A model generated the notes under the pieces. It made no database searches. It was not told the origin of the DNA and saw only the letters and a program-made list of their open reading frames with translations. The position numbers and the translations under genes are program-made. From Actinophytocola sp050699935 (GTDB lineage: Bacteria; Actinomycetota; Actinomycetes; Mycobacteriales; Pseudonocardiaceae), in NCBI RefSeq assembly GCF_050699935.1, contig NZ_JBOHGB010000016.1:13831-77830 (forward strand): a stretch of DNA of 64,000 nt, read 5' to 3'. This document shows, piece by piece, positions 44,858 through 52,809 of the stretch; within the stretch, counting starts at the first letter, position 1, and each line of letters begins with the position of its first letter.

Positions 44858-46030
44858 ATGGCGGAGCGAACGGCGGTGATCGTCGGCGGGGGAATCGGCG
44901 GGATGGCGGCCGCGGCCGGGTTGCACCGGCGCGGCTGGACGGTGCGAGTGCTCGAGCAGGCCGGCGCCTTCACGGAGGTCGGGGCGGGGATCTCGGTGTG
45001 GCCCAACGCCTTCCGGGCGCTGGCGGCAGTCGGGGTGACCGGCTCGCTCGGGGCCGGGCCCATCGGCGTGGCCGGGGGGCTGCGGGACTGGCGTGGGCGG
45101 TGGATCGTGCGGATGGACGACACCACCGACGCAACGCGGCACACCGGCGCCGCTGTCGTCGCGCACCGGGCCCAGCTGCTCGACGCGCTGCTCGACCAGG
45201 TGCCGCCGGAGTGCCGGATGGCCGGCGTACCGGTTCGCGCGGTACGGCACGCCGGCCACCGGGCGGTGGTCTCCCACGACGGCGGCGAGCTGGACGCGGA
45301 CCTCGTCGTCGGGGCCGACGGCGTGCGCAGCGCCGTCCGGAGCTCGCTGTGGCCCGACGCCGCGCCGCCCGTGTACGCCGGGCAGACGGCGTGGCGGATC
45401 GTCATGCCCCGCCCGGAGTCGCAGGCGGCGCCGGGCGCGCGGGCCTGGGCGGAGACGTGGGGACCGGGTGGCGTGTTCGGCATGTTCCCGATGTCGCAGG
45501 ACCGGATCTACTGCTACGCCACGGCCACCGTGCCACCCGGCGGGCACGGTCCGGACGGCGAGCTCGCGGAGCTGCGCCGGCGGTTCCGGGACTGGTGCGA
45601 CCCGATCCCGGCGGTGCTCGCCGCCGCGCGCCCGGAGCACGTGCTGCGCAACGACATCTACTACCTGCCCCGGCTGCCGGCCTACGTCGACGGCCCGGTC
45701 GCGCTGGTCGGTGACGCCGCGCACGCGATGACGCCGAACCTCGGCCAGGGCGGCTGCCAGGCGCTGGAGGACGCGGCGGCGCTCTCGGTGCTCGCCGGCA
45801 CCGAGCCGGACCTCGCCGTGGCGCTGCGCCGCTACGACGAGCTGCGCCGGCCGCGGACCCAGCAGCTGTGGCGGCGCTCGCTGCTTGGCGGCACGGTGGC
45901 GCACCTGGTGCCGGCGCCGCTGCGGGTGGCGCGCAACGCGGTGCTGCGCGCGGTGCCGCGGTCGCTGTTCCTGCGGTCGCTCGCCCAGCCGTTCTCCTGG
46001 CGACCGCCGGCCGAGATCGTCACGAAGTAA
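44858..46030 (+). CDS. FAD-dependent monooxygenase
   Basis: 390 aa class A flavoprotein monooxygenase of the p-hydroxybenzoate/salicylate hydroxylase type. Motifs: dinucleotide-binding VIVGGGIGGMAAAAGL at residue ~6, the DG motif VGADGVRSAVR (about 155) and the FAD ribityl-binding GDAAHAMTPNLGQGG (about 290). ATG 44858 has GGAGG upstream. It probably hydroxylates an aromatic or polyketide-like substrate using NAD(P)H and O2. Regulated by the divergent TetR. Confidence 0.9.
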   Translation: MAERTAVIVGGGIGGMAAAAGLHRRGWTVRVLEQAGAFTEVGAGISVWPNAFRALAAVGVTGSLGAGPIGVAGGLRDWRGRWIVRMDDTTDATRHTGAAVVAHRAQLLDALLDQVPPECRMAGVPVRAVRHAGHRAVVSHDGGELDADLVVGADGVRSAVRSSLWPDAAPPVYAGQTAWRIVMPRPESQAAPGARAWAETWGPGGVFGMFPMSQDRIYCYATATVPPGGHGPDGELAELRRRFRDWCDPIPAVLAAARPEHVLRNDIYYLPRLPAYVDGPVALVGDAAHAMTPNLGQGGCQALEDAAALSVLAGTEPDLAVALRRYDELRRPRTQQLWRRSLLGGTVAHLVPAPLRVARNAVLRAVPRSLFLRSLAQPFSWRPPAEIVTK

Positions 46031-46065
46031 CAGCGATCAGACCCGGAGTGTGGTCAGCTGGTCCG

Positions 46066-46752
46066 GTGTGGAGGGACCTGCTCGCCGGCATCGAGCGTGA
46101 TCCGCAGACGATGGTCCTGGTCACGGCCGGTCTGGCCCTGGTCGTCGTGGCGATCTCGTGGCTGTGGCGGCCGGCCCGCAACGTGATCACGATCGTGCAC
46201 GAGGCGGGCCACGCGCTCGTCGCGTTGCTGGTCGGGCGGCGGCTGGCGGGCATCCGGCTGCACTCCGACACGTCCGGGCTCACGGTCACGAAGGGCAAGC
46301 CGTACGGGCCGGGCATGGTGTGCACGGGCCTCGCCGGCTACATCGCGCCCTCGCTGCTCGGCCTCGGGTTCGCCGCGCTGCTCGGGGTGGACCGGGTGAC
46401 CGAGCTGCTGCTGGTCTGCGCGGTGCTGCTGATCGGTGTGCTGCTCGTGGTGCGCAACGCGTTCGGGATCCTGTCCGTGCTGGTCACCGGCGCGGTGCTG
46501 GTCGTCGTGTCGAGGTGGGCGCCGGTGGAGGTGCAGGCGCCGTTCGCGCACCTGATCATGTGGTTCCTCCTGCTCGGCGGCATCCGGTCGGTCGGCGACC
46601 TCCAGGGGCTGCGCCGCCGTGGCCGGGCCCGGGACTCCGACGCCGACCAACTCGCCCGGCTGACCGGCGCGCCCGGGCTGTTCTGGGTGGCTGCGTTCAT
46701 GATGATCAACCTGGGCTGCCTGGTGCTCGCGGTCGGGTGGCTCGTGATGTGA
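46066..46752 (+). CDS. M50-like membrane metallopeptidase family protein
   Basis: 228 aa with about six membrane segments. VHEAGHALVAL (about residue 47) is the zinc-binding HExxH motif of the M50B family. A second zinc-ligand motif (NxxPxxxxD) is not obvious, so activity is uncertain; the short actinobacterial M50 proteins are of unknown role. The start is uncertain: GTG 46066 or GTG 46048 in the same frame, neither with a strong ribosome site. proA follows within 16 nt. Confidence 0.75.
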   Translation: MWRDLLAGIERDPQTMVLVTAGLALVVVAISWLWRPARNVITIVHEAGHALVALLVGRRLAGIRLHSDTSGLTVTKGKPYGPGMVCTGLAGYIAPSLLGLGFAALLGVDRVTELLLVCAVLLIGVLLVVRNAFGILSVLVTGAVLVVVSRWAPVEVQAPFAHLIMWFLLLGGIRSVGDLQGLRRRGRARDSDADQLARLTGAPGLFWVAAFMMINLGCLVLAVGWLVM

Positions 46753-46767
46753 GGCAGACTGGTACCT

Positions 46768-48021
46768 ATGTCGGTGCTGGACGCTTCCACTTCCACGGTC
46801 GCCGAGGCGGTCACCGCGTGCGCGGCGGCCGCCCACTCGGCCGCGCCCGCGCTCGCGGGCGCGGCCGACGAGGTCATCGACGGTGCACTGGCTGCGATGG
46901 CGGCCAACCTGACCGCCGCCCGGCAGGCGATCCTCTCGGCCAACGACGTCGACATCGAGGCCGCCGAGAGGTCCGGGATGAGCCGCGGCCTGCTCGACCG
47001 CCTCCGGCTGACCGACGAGCGCCTGGCCTCGATGGCGTCCGCGCTGGAGCTGCTGGCGTCGGCGCCGCACGCGACCCGGTCGGTCGAGCTGGGCGAGCTT
47101 CCCGGGGGCCTGCGCCTGGTCGAGCGGCGGCGCCCGGTGGGCGTGATCGGTGCCAACTACGAGGCCCGCCCGAACGTCACGGTCGACGTGGCGTCGCAAC
47201 TGGTCAAGTCCCGCAACGCCGGCGTGCTGCGCACCGGGTCCGCGGCCCTGGGGTCGGCCACCGAGCTGGTCCGCTCGGTCGTGGCGCCCGCGCTGTCCGC
47301 GGTGGACCTGGACCCGGCGGCGATCCAGCTGGTGCCGCGCGCGGACCGGGCGGCCGCGTCCGCGCTCGTGCGGCTGCCGTCGCTGGTGCCGCTGGTGATC
47401 CTGCGGGGTAGCGGCGACTCGACCCGGTCGCTGGCGCTGGAGGCCGCCCAGCAGGGCGTGCGCACGCTGGCCCATGCGGACGGCGGCGGCGTGCTGTACC
47501 TGGACGCCGACGCGGACCTGTCGCTCGGCGTGGACGTCATCCGGCGCAGCGTCGACCGGCTCGGCGTGTGCAACCGGCTGAACCTGCTGCTGATCCACTC
47601 CGCGGTGTACGACGAGGCGCTCCCGCTGGTGCGCTCCGCACTGTCCGAACTGGACATCCGGCTGTCGCTGCCCCCGCACGACCACGCGGTGGGCTACGAG
47701 TGGGCCCTGGACCCCGACCGCGAGGCGACGGTGACCGTGCTGCCGGTGCCCTCACCCGCCGAGGCGGTGCGAGTGTCCAATGAGGAGACCTCCGGCCTGG
47801 CGGCTTGCATCGTGACCAGATCGGCGTCGACGGCCGAGGAGTTCATGGCGGTGTACGGGGGCACGGGCGTGTTCTGGAACGCCCCGACCCGCCTGCTGGA
47901 CGGCTTCAAGATGCTGGGTGTCCCGGAGACGGGCATCAACCTCGACAAGGTCCCCGGCCCCCGCGGCCCGGTCACCTACCCCGACCTCTGCCTACGCCAA
48001 TACGCCGTCCTCCCCACCTGA
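46768..48021 (+). CDS. proA: glutamate-5-semialdehyde dehydrogenase (gamma-glutamyl phosphate reductase)
   Basis: 417 aa, the normal ProA length. Key segments are PVGVIGANYEARPNVTVDVASQ (about residues 125-146), KSRNAGVLRTGSAAL and the late VSNEETSGLAACIVTRSA. It reduces gamma-glutamyl phosphate to glutamate semialdehyde with NADPH, the second step of proline synthesis. No proB is in the window. It ends in a short repeat convergent with the LacI gene. Confidence 0.94.
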   Translation: MSVLDASTSTVAEAVTACAAAAHSAAPALAGAADEVIDGALAAMAANLTAARQAILSANDVDIEAAERSGMSRGLLDRLRLTDERLASMASALELLASAPHATRSVELGELPGGLRLVERRRPVGVIGANYEARPNVTVDVASQLVKSRNAGVLRTGSAALGSATELVRSVVAPALSAVDLDPAAIQLVPRADRAAASALVRLPSLVPLVILRGSGDSTRSLALEAAQQGVRTLAHADGGGVLYLDADADLSLGVDVIRRSVDRLGVCNRLNLLLIHSAVYDEALPLVRSALSELDIRLSLPPHDHAVGYEWALDPDREATVTVLPVPSPAEAVRVSNEETSGLAACIVTRSASTAEEFMAVYGGTGVFWNAPTRLLDGFKMLGVPETGINLDKVPGPRGPVTYPDLCLRQYAVLPT

Positions 48022-48085
48022 CCCGCCCGCGGGTCACAAATGCCGGACTCGCGGGTTCGGAGTGTTGGACTCGCGGGTCGAGGGG
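48022..48085. repeat. R3 repeat, short copy
   Basis: CCCGCGGGTC, then two GGACTCGCGGGT units in inverted sense, fill the 64-bp gap between the convergent proA and LacI genes. Same family as the arrays near 43,178 and 60,650; probably terminates both genes. Confidence 0.8.
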
Positions 48086-49105
48086 TTAGGGCTCGTGGGG
48101 TGGGGCGAGGGACTCGCGGTGGACGAGGGTGGCGGCTACCTCCTCGACCCGGGGGGTCGGGTGCTGGGCGTCGAGGGCCAGGCCGATCGCGCGGGCGCCG
48201 ATCTCCACCAGCGGCAGGCGGACCGTCGTCAGGGCCGGGGTGACGTCGCGGGCGATGGGCATGTCGTCGAAGCCCACCACCGACACGTCGCCGGGCACGG
48301 ACAGGCCGCGGTCGCGCAGCACGGACAGCGCGCCGATGGCCATCGAGTCGTTCAGGGCGACTATCGCGGTCAGGCGGGGGTCCGCGTCCAGCAGCGCCTC
48401 GGTCGCCGCCGCGCCGCCGTCGCGGTCGAAGGACGCGTACTCGACGCGGCGAGCCGGCAGCGTGCGGCGATGCTCGCGGGCCGCTCGCCGCAGGCCGGCC
48501 AGGCGATCGGTCGTCGTGGTCAGCTGCTTCGGGGCGGCCACCACGCCGACGTGCCGGTGCCCCGCGGCGAACACCGCCGAGCCGATCAGGTACCCGCCCT
48601 CCTCGTTCGCCGGCATCACCGCGTCGCCCGCCAGCTTGTGCCGGCCCACCACCGACACCCGCCCGCCCGTAGCCATGTACGCGGACAGCTTCGCGTTCAG
48701 CGACTTCGTGAACGCCGGGTCGTGGTAGCCCGACCCGGCCAGGATGATGGCCTCGACCTGGTGCGCCCGCAGCAGCTCGACGTACTCCAGCTCGCGGTCG
48801 GGGTCGCGGTAGGAGTTGCAGATGATCACCAGCCGGCCCTGCTCGGACGCGACCCGCTGCAGGCCGCGGGTGATCTCGGCGAAGTACGGGTCGGACACGT
48901 CGTGGACGATCACGCCGACGGTCGTCCGGTGCGAGCGGGCGAGCAGCTGTGCGTGCGCGTTCGGCACGTACTGCAGCTCCCGTACCGCGCGCAGCACTCG
49001 CTCGCGCAGCTCCTCGGACACGATCTTGGGGCTGCCGTTCACGATCCGTGACACGGTCGCCGCCGAGACCCCCGCCCGGCGAGCGACGTCGGCGAGCGTT
49101 GCCAT
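48086..49105 (-). CDS. LacI/GalR-family transcriptional regulator
   Basis: 339 aa. The DNA-binding helix-turn-helix and hinge start at residue 2 (TLADVARRAGVSAATVSRIVNGS), followed by a periplasmic-binding-protein-like sugar domain ending SVVGFDDMPIARDVTPALTTV. GGAGG precedes the ATG. An AGGAAAGCCCTTTCCT palindrome lies 53 bp upstream, between it and the divergent cupin gene, and two close matches lie before the ThuA operon at 54,833. It is therefore a candidate repressor of that carbohydrate operon and of its own promoter. Confidence 0.92.
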   Translation of the reverse strand: MATLADVARRAGVSAATVSRIVNGSPKIVSEELRERVLRAVRELQYVPNAHAQLLARSHRTTVGVIVHDVSDPYFAEITRGLQRVASEQGRLVIICNSYRDPDRELEYVELLRAHQVEAIILAGSGYHDPAFTKSLNAKLSAYMATGGRVSVVGRHKLAGDAVMPANEEGGYLIGSAVFAAGHRHVGVVAAPKQLTTTTDRLAGLRRAAREHRRTLPARRVEYASFDRDGGAAATEALLDADPRLTAIVALNDSMAIGALSVLRDRGLSVPGDVSVVGFDDMPIARDVTPALTTVRLPLVEIGARAIGLALDAQHPTPRVEEVAATLVHRESLAPPHEP

Positions 49106-49157
49106 GCCACCTCCAGCCGTTGACGCCCGGCTCCCACGGGCCTAGCGTCAGACTACA

Positions 49158-49173
49158 AGGAAAGCCCTTTCCT
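49158..49173. promoter_or_regulatory. LacI-type operator
   Basis: AGGAAAGCCCTTTCCT has 7-bp inverted arms and the central GC-type pair common in LacI-family sites. It lies between the divergent LacI and cupin genes. Confidence 0.72.
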
Positions 49174-49189
49174 CGTGCCTGGAGGCGTC

Positions 49190-49270
49190 ATGCCCGCCTA
49201 CCCGCGACAAGTGTTCACCGAGATCATCGCAGATGACAAGGTGGCCGCGCCGAGGTGTACCGATGCGTGA
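49190..49270 (+). CDS. short upstream frame, possible true N-terminus of the cupin protein
   Basis: 26 codons (begins MPAYPRQVFTEIIADDKVAA) with an excellent ribosome site, TGGAGG, 6 nt before the ATG. Its TGA overlaps the cupin ATG by 8 nt. Either a leader peptide coupled to the cupin, or the cupin's real N-terminus cut off by a +1 frameshift near 49,263: skipping one G there would join it to RDPLPGGVGVSRL in the cupin frame. Confidence 0.5.
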   Translation: MPAYPRQVFTEIIADDKVAAPRCTDA

Positions 49271-49988
49271 TCCACTGCCCGGCGGCGTCGGGGTCTCGCG
49301 ACTCTGCGTCTACGACACGGTCACCCCGGACGGCCTGCCCGGCGGCACCCCGCACATCCACCTGTGCTGCACCGAGGCCTACGTCGTCACCGGCGGGCGT
49401 GGGTCCGTGCAGACGCTGTCCGGGCGGGGCTTCGCCGAGCACGAGCTGCGCGCGGGGGCGGTCCTGTGGTTCACTCCCGGCACGGTCCACCGGCTGGTCA
49501 ACGAGTCCGACCTGACCATCGTGGTCGTCATGAGCAACTCCGGCCTCCCCGAGGCGGGCGACGCGGTGCTCACTTTTCCGCCCGAGGTCCTCGCCGACCC
49601 GGACTGGTACGCGGCGGAGTCGGCGCTGCCGGGCGGCGGCGCACCCGGCACCGACGTCACCACCGCGTACCGCCGCCGCGACCGCGCGATCGAGGGCTTC
49701 CAGGAGCTCCGCGCCGCGGTCGAGCGGCACGGCCCGCGCGCCATGACGGAGTTCTACGCCGCGGCGGCCGCGCTCAAGCGCCCGCTGCTGGACCAGTGGC
49801 GCACCCGCTGGGAGGACGGCGCGTACCGGTCGGCCCAGTCGACTGGCGTGCAGCTCGACGCGCTGGCCCGGGGCGACACGAGCCACCTCCGGGACGCCCG
49901 CGTCAACGCCCTCCAGCGGCCAACCGAGGAGGGCCGGCTCGGCATGTGCGGGCTACTCGACACCTACGTCCCCGGACACCACACCTAA
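49263..49988 (+). CDS. cupin-domain protein
   Basis: 241 aa. The cupin core begins GGTPHIHLCCTEAYVVTGGRGSVQTL (metal-ligand His residues and Glu in the first motif) and closes with FTPGTVHRLVNES. Cupins of this sort include sugar epimerases, dioxygenases and small-molecule binders; the function is not assignable. ATG 49263 lies in GAGGTG context, but the upstream frame at 49,190 has a better ribosome site and may belong to it. Divergent from a LacI regulator, so probably linked to sugar metabolism. Confidence 0.8.
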   Translation: MRDPLPGGVGVSRLCVYDTVTPDGLPGGTPHIHLCCTEAYVVTGGRGSVQTLSGRGFAEHELRAGAVLWFTPGTVHRLVNESDLTIVVVMSNSGLPEAGDAVLTFPPEVLADPDWYAAESALPGGGAPGTDVTTAYRRRDRAIEGFQELRAAVERHGPRAMTEFYAAAAALKRPLLDQWRTRWEDGAYRSAQSTGVQLDALARGDTSHLRDARVNALQRPTEEGRLGMCGLLDTYVPGHHT

Positions 49989-49996
49989 CGCGGCGG

Positions 49997-52300
49997 TCAG
50001 GCGCCCTGGATCGACGCCGCCTCGGGGTCGCCGAGCTCGGTGAGGATCGCGTGTGCCTGGCGTAGCTGCTCGCGCGCGTCCTCCTCCCGGCCGAGCGCCG
50101 CCAGCGCGCGCCCGAGGCTGTGCCGCACCCGGCCCACGCTGCGGCGGTCGCCGACGGCCACGTGCAGGGCCAGGGCCCGCTCGTAGTAGTCCACCGCCTC
50201 CTCGTGGCGATCCGTGTCGTGGTACAGGTCGCCGAGGGTGCCGAGGGTGTAGCGCGAGCCCGGCGGGTCCGACTCCTGTTGCAGCGCAAGCGCTTGGCGC
50301 AGCTGGTCGATCGCCTCCTCGGGGCGACCGAGCAGCCGCAGGCCGTCGCCGAGGTTGTTGCGGGCGAGCGCCTCGCCCTGCGGGTCCCCGCTGTCACCGA
50401 ACAGCTCGATCGCCCGCCGCAGGTGGTCGACGGCGGCGGCCGGGTCACCGTGGTCGATGTGGGTCACGCCGACGTTGTTGAGGCACCACGCCTGCCCGTA
50501 GGTGTGGCCGAGCTCGGCGAACAGGTCGGCCGCGGCCATGCAGCACTCGATCGCCTCCTGGGCCCGGTGCAGGTCGCCGTACACCACGCCGAGTCCGTTG
50601 AGGACGGTCGCCTCACCGCGCCGGTCGCCGGACTCGCGCACGGCCTCCAGCGCTACCTGGTGGGTGGCCAGCCAGTCCGCCCAGTGGCTGCGCAGGTAGA
50701 AGAACCGCAGCAGCACCGCGGGCAGCTGCCAGGACAGCGAGGTCAGCCCGGCGGCCGCGGCGGCGTGCACGGATGCGACCAGCGTGGCGCGCTCGGCCTC
50801 AAGCCAGCCGAGCGCCTCGTCGTGCCCGCCGAACGTCAGTGCCTCACCGTCCAGTGTGGACAGCTCGAACGTGCGGCGGCGGTTGGGCTCCAGGGTCTGC
50901 ACGGCGTTGTCGACCGCGTGCAGCAGCCAGGTCAGGCACCGCCCCAACGCCTCGGTGCGTGACTCGTCCGGGAGGTCGCCGGCGTACTTGCGGAGCAGGT
51001 CGTGGAAGCGGTACCGACCCGCGGTCCGCTGCTGCAGGAGGTGCTCGTCGAGCAGTGTCTCCAGCACCACGCCGGCCTCCTCGACGCTCAGACCGGCCAG
51101 CGCGGCCGCGGACCGCGCGGTGAAGTCCGTCCCCGGGTGCGAGCCGAGCAGCCGGAACATCCGCTGCGCCACCGGGGGGAGGCTCTGGTACGACAGCTCG
51201 AAGCTGCTCGCCGCCGTGCTGCCCTGCTCCTCGTGCGCGGCGAGCAGGTCGGCGAGGTCGGCGAGCTGCCAGGCGGGCCGGGCCCGCAGCCGGCGGGCGG
51301 TGAGGGCGAGCAGCAGCGGCAGGTGGCCGCACTGCTCGGCGACCCGCCGGGCACCGGTCGGGTCGGCGCGTACCCGGTCGCGGCCGGCCACCCGGGACAG
51401 CAGCTCGGCGGCCTCGCCGGGGGAGAACACGTCCAGCGGCAGGTGCAGCGCGCCGTCGAGGTCGAGGTAGCGCCGGGTCGTGATCAGCACCAGACAGCCG
51501 GGCTGGCCGGGCAGCAGCGGCAGCACCTGGTCCGGCTCCGCGACGTTGTCGAGCAGCACCAGCCCGCGCCGGCCGGCGAGGCGGTCGCGGTAGAGCATCG
51601 CGCGCTCGGCGGTGTTCGTCGGGATGCGCGGGCCCGGGACGCCGAGCAGGCGCAGGAACGCCTCGAGCGCGTCGGCGGGCTCGGCGGGCCGCTGGTGCGG
51701 GTCGAAGCCGCGCATGTCCGACCACAGCTGGAATCCGTCGAACCGGCCCTCCCGGACCAGCCCGTGGGCCGCGTGCACGGCGAGCCGGGTCTTGCCGACG
51801 CCGCCCATCCCCTCGATCGCGACGACCGTGACGGCCGGGTCGTGGTCCGCGTGCGCGACGAGCTCGCGCAGCCGGCCGAGCTCGGCGTCCCGGCCGGTGA
51901 ACTCGCCGATGTCCATCGGCAGCTGGCGGTAGGCGGCGTGCGCGGCCTCGCCGCCGGCGAGCCCGCGCCACGCCGTCCGCCAGCGGGACAACCGGGCCGC
52001 CTGCTCGTCCTCGGGTGTGCCGCACGCGGTCAGGCACGCGCCGACGAACGAGTCCACGAAGCTCATCCGGGGCATGCGCGGCAGCGTCTTGCCGGTCAAC
52101 ACGTGCGAGATCGTGCTCACCGGGAGCACGTCGACGAGGTCCCCACCCGGTGTCCGCGTGCGGCCGGCCAACCGGCGCAGCTGACGCAGCGACGGCTCTC
52201 CGGCCCACCGGCGCAGCTCGCTCAGCCGATCGACGAATTCGGCTGGTGTCGACGCCGAGCCCGGATCCGGCTCACCGTCGGAATGAACAAGATCGTCCAC
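49997..52300 (-). CDS. NB-ARC/TPR regulator with N-terminal XRE-like helix-turn-helix
   Basis: About 767 aa. The N-terminal ~100 residues (EPSLRQLRRLAGRT, then PVSTISHVLTGKTLP) resemble an XRE helix-turn-helix. An NB-ARC STAND ATPase follows: FTGRDAELGRLRELV, Walker A GMGGVGKTRLAVHAA, Walker B LVLLDN and LPLLLAL. The C-terminus holds about six TPR repeats (for example GEATVLNGLGVVYGDLHR). This is the AfsR-like family without a SARP domain. GTG 52300 is the likely start; the frame stays open to 52,498 but would translate the promoter repeats. It faces the T7SS substrate operon and may control it. Confidence 0.87.
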   Translation of the reverse strand: MDDLVHSDGEPDPGSASTPAEFVDRLSELRRWAGEPSLRQLRRLAGRTRTPGGDLVDVLPVSTISHVLTGKTLPRMPRMSFVDSFVGACLTACGTPEDEQAARLSRWRTAWRGLAGGEAAHAAYRQLPMDIGEFTGRDAELGRLRELVAHADHDPAVTVVAIEGMGGVGKTRLAVHAAHGLVREGRFDGFQLWSDMRGFDPHQRPAEPADALEAFLRLLGVPGPRIPTNTAERAMLYRDRLAGRRGLVLLDNVAEPDQVLPLLPGQPGCLVLITTRRYLDLDGALHLPLDVFSPGEAAELLSRVAGRDRVRADPTGARRVAEQCGHLPLLLALTARRLRARPAWQLADLADLLAAHEEQGSTAASSFELSYQSLPPVAQRMFRLLGSHPGTDFTARSAAALAGLSVEEAGVVLETLLDEHLLQQRTAGRYRFHDLLRKYAGDLPDESRTEALGRCLTWLLHAVDNAVQTLEPNRRRTFELSTLDGEALTFGGHDEALGWLEAERATLVASVHAAAAAGLTSLSWQLPAVLLRFFYLRSHWADWLATHQVALEAVRESGDRRGEATVLNGLGVVYGDLHRAQEAIECCMAAADLFAELGHTYGQAWCLNNVGVTHIDHGDPAAAVDHLRRAIELFGDSGDPQGEALARNNLGDGLRLLGRPEEAIDQLRQALALQQESDPPGSRYTLGTLGDLYHDTDRHEEAVDYYERALALHVAVGDRRSVGRVRHSLGRALAALGREEDAREQLRQAHAILTELGDPEAASIQGA

Positions 52301-52333
52301 TGTCCGAGGAGCGTAGCCGGGTGGCGCGCCGGG

Positions 52334-52370
52334 CGTCCAGTGGTGTCCAAGAGCGTCCAATTCCGTCCAA
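52334..52370. promoter_or_regulatory. four GTCCA repeats at exact 10-bp spacing
   Basis: GTCCA begins at 52335, 52345, 52355 and 52365; the last three read GTCCAA. Ten bp is close to one DNA turn, so all copies face the same side. They lie between the divergent NB-ARC regulator and the T7SS substrate genes and look like a cooperative activator site. Confidence 0.75.
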
Positions 52371-52518
52371 TCCGCTCCGTACGGGATCCGACCGTCGTGG
52401 GGACCGGTCGGATTCGGGCGACTCGGAAACGCAGCGTGGACCAGCGCAGCCTCGAGGCACGGCTTGGCGGCACGGCCTCCAGGCAAGGGAATCCACACGG
52501 GAAGTAAGGGTGATCATC

Positions 52519-52809
52519 ATGGACGGCTTCGGGTTCGACGTGATCCCGGACGACCTGCACACGGCCGCGAGCGGCATTGACGACGCCGTCGGCCAGATCG
52601 GTGCGGCGATCGTCCGCGAGATCGGCGGCGGCACTGACTACGGCCACGACGGCCTGCACGGCGCGCTCACCGAGTTCCTCTCCGCCACCCACGGCCACCT
52701 CGACGGCTGCCAGCGAGAGGCCGGCATGGCCGGTGCGGCGCTGCGGATGAACTCCGGCACCTACACCGGGACCGACGGGCGCCAGGCCGGCGTGTTCGGG
52801 GGTCGGTGA
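52519..52809 (+). CDS. type VII secretion target (EspC-like)
   Basis: 96 aa, mostly helical, of the ESX EspC/type VII secretion target kind: starts MDGFGFDVIPDDLHTAASGI, with a central turn (TDYGHDG) instead of a strict WXG and a C-terminal region ending in Gly. These small proteins usually pair with a larger substrate for export by the ESX/T7SS machine, which is not in this window. AAGGG lies 8 nt before the ATG. Its TGA overlaps the next ATG by 1 nt. Confidence 0.78.
   Translation: MDGFGFDVIPDDLHTAASGIDDAVGQIGAAIVREIGGGTDYGHDGLHGALTEFLSATHGHLDGCQREAGMAGAALRMNSGTYTGTDGRQAGVFGGR

Noticed and set aside
52301..52498. Longer N-terminus of the NB-ARC regulator
   Set aside because: The frame is open, but it would cover the GTCCA repeats and the divergent promoter, and the added residues resemble no domain.
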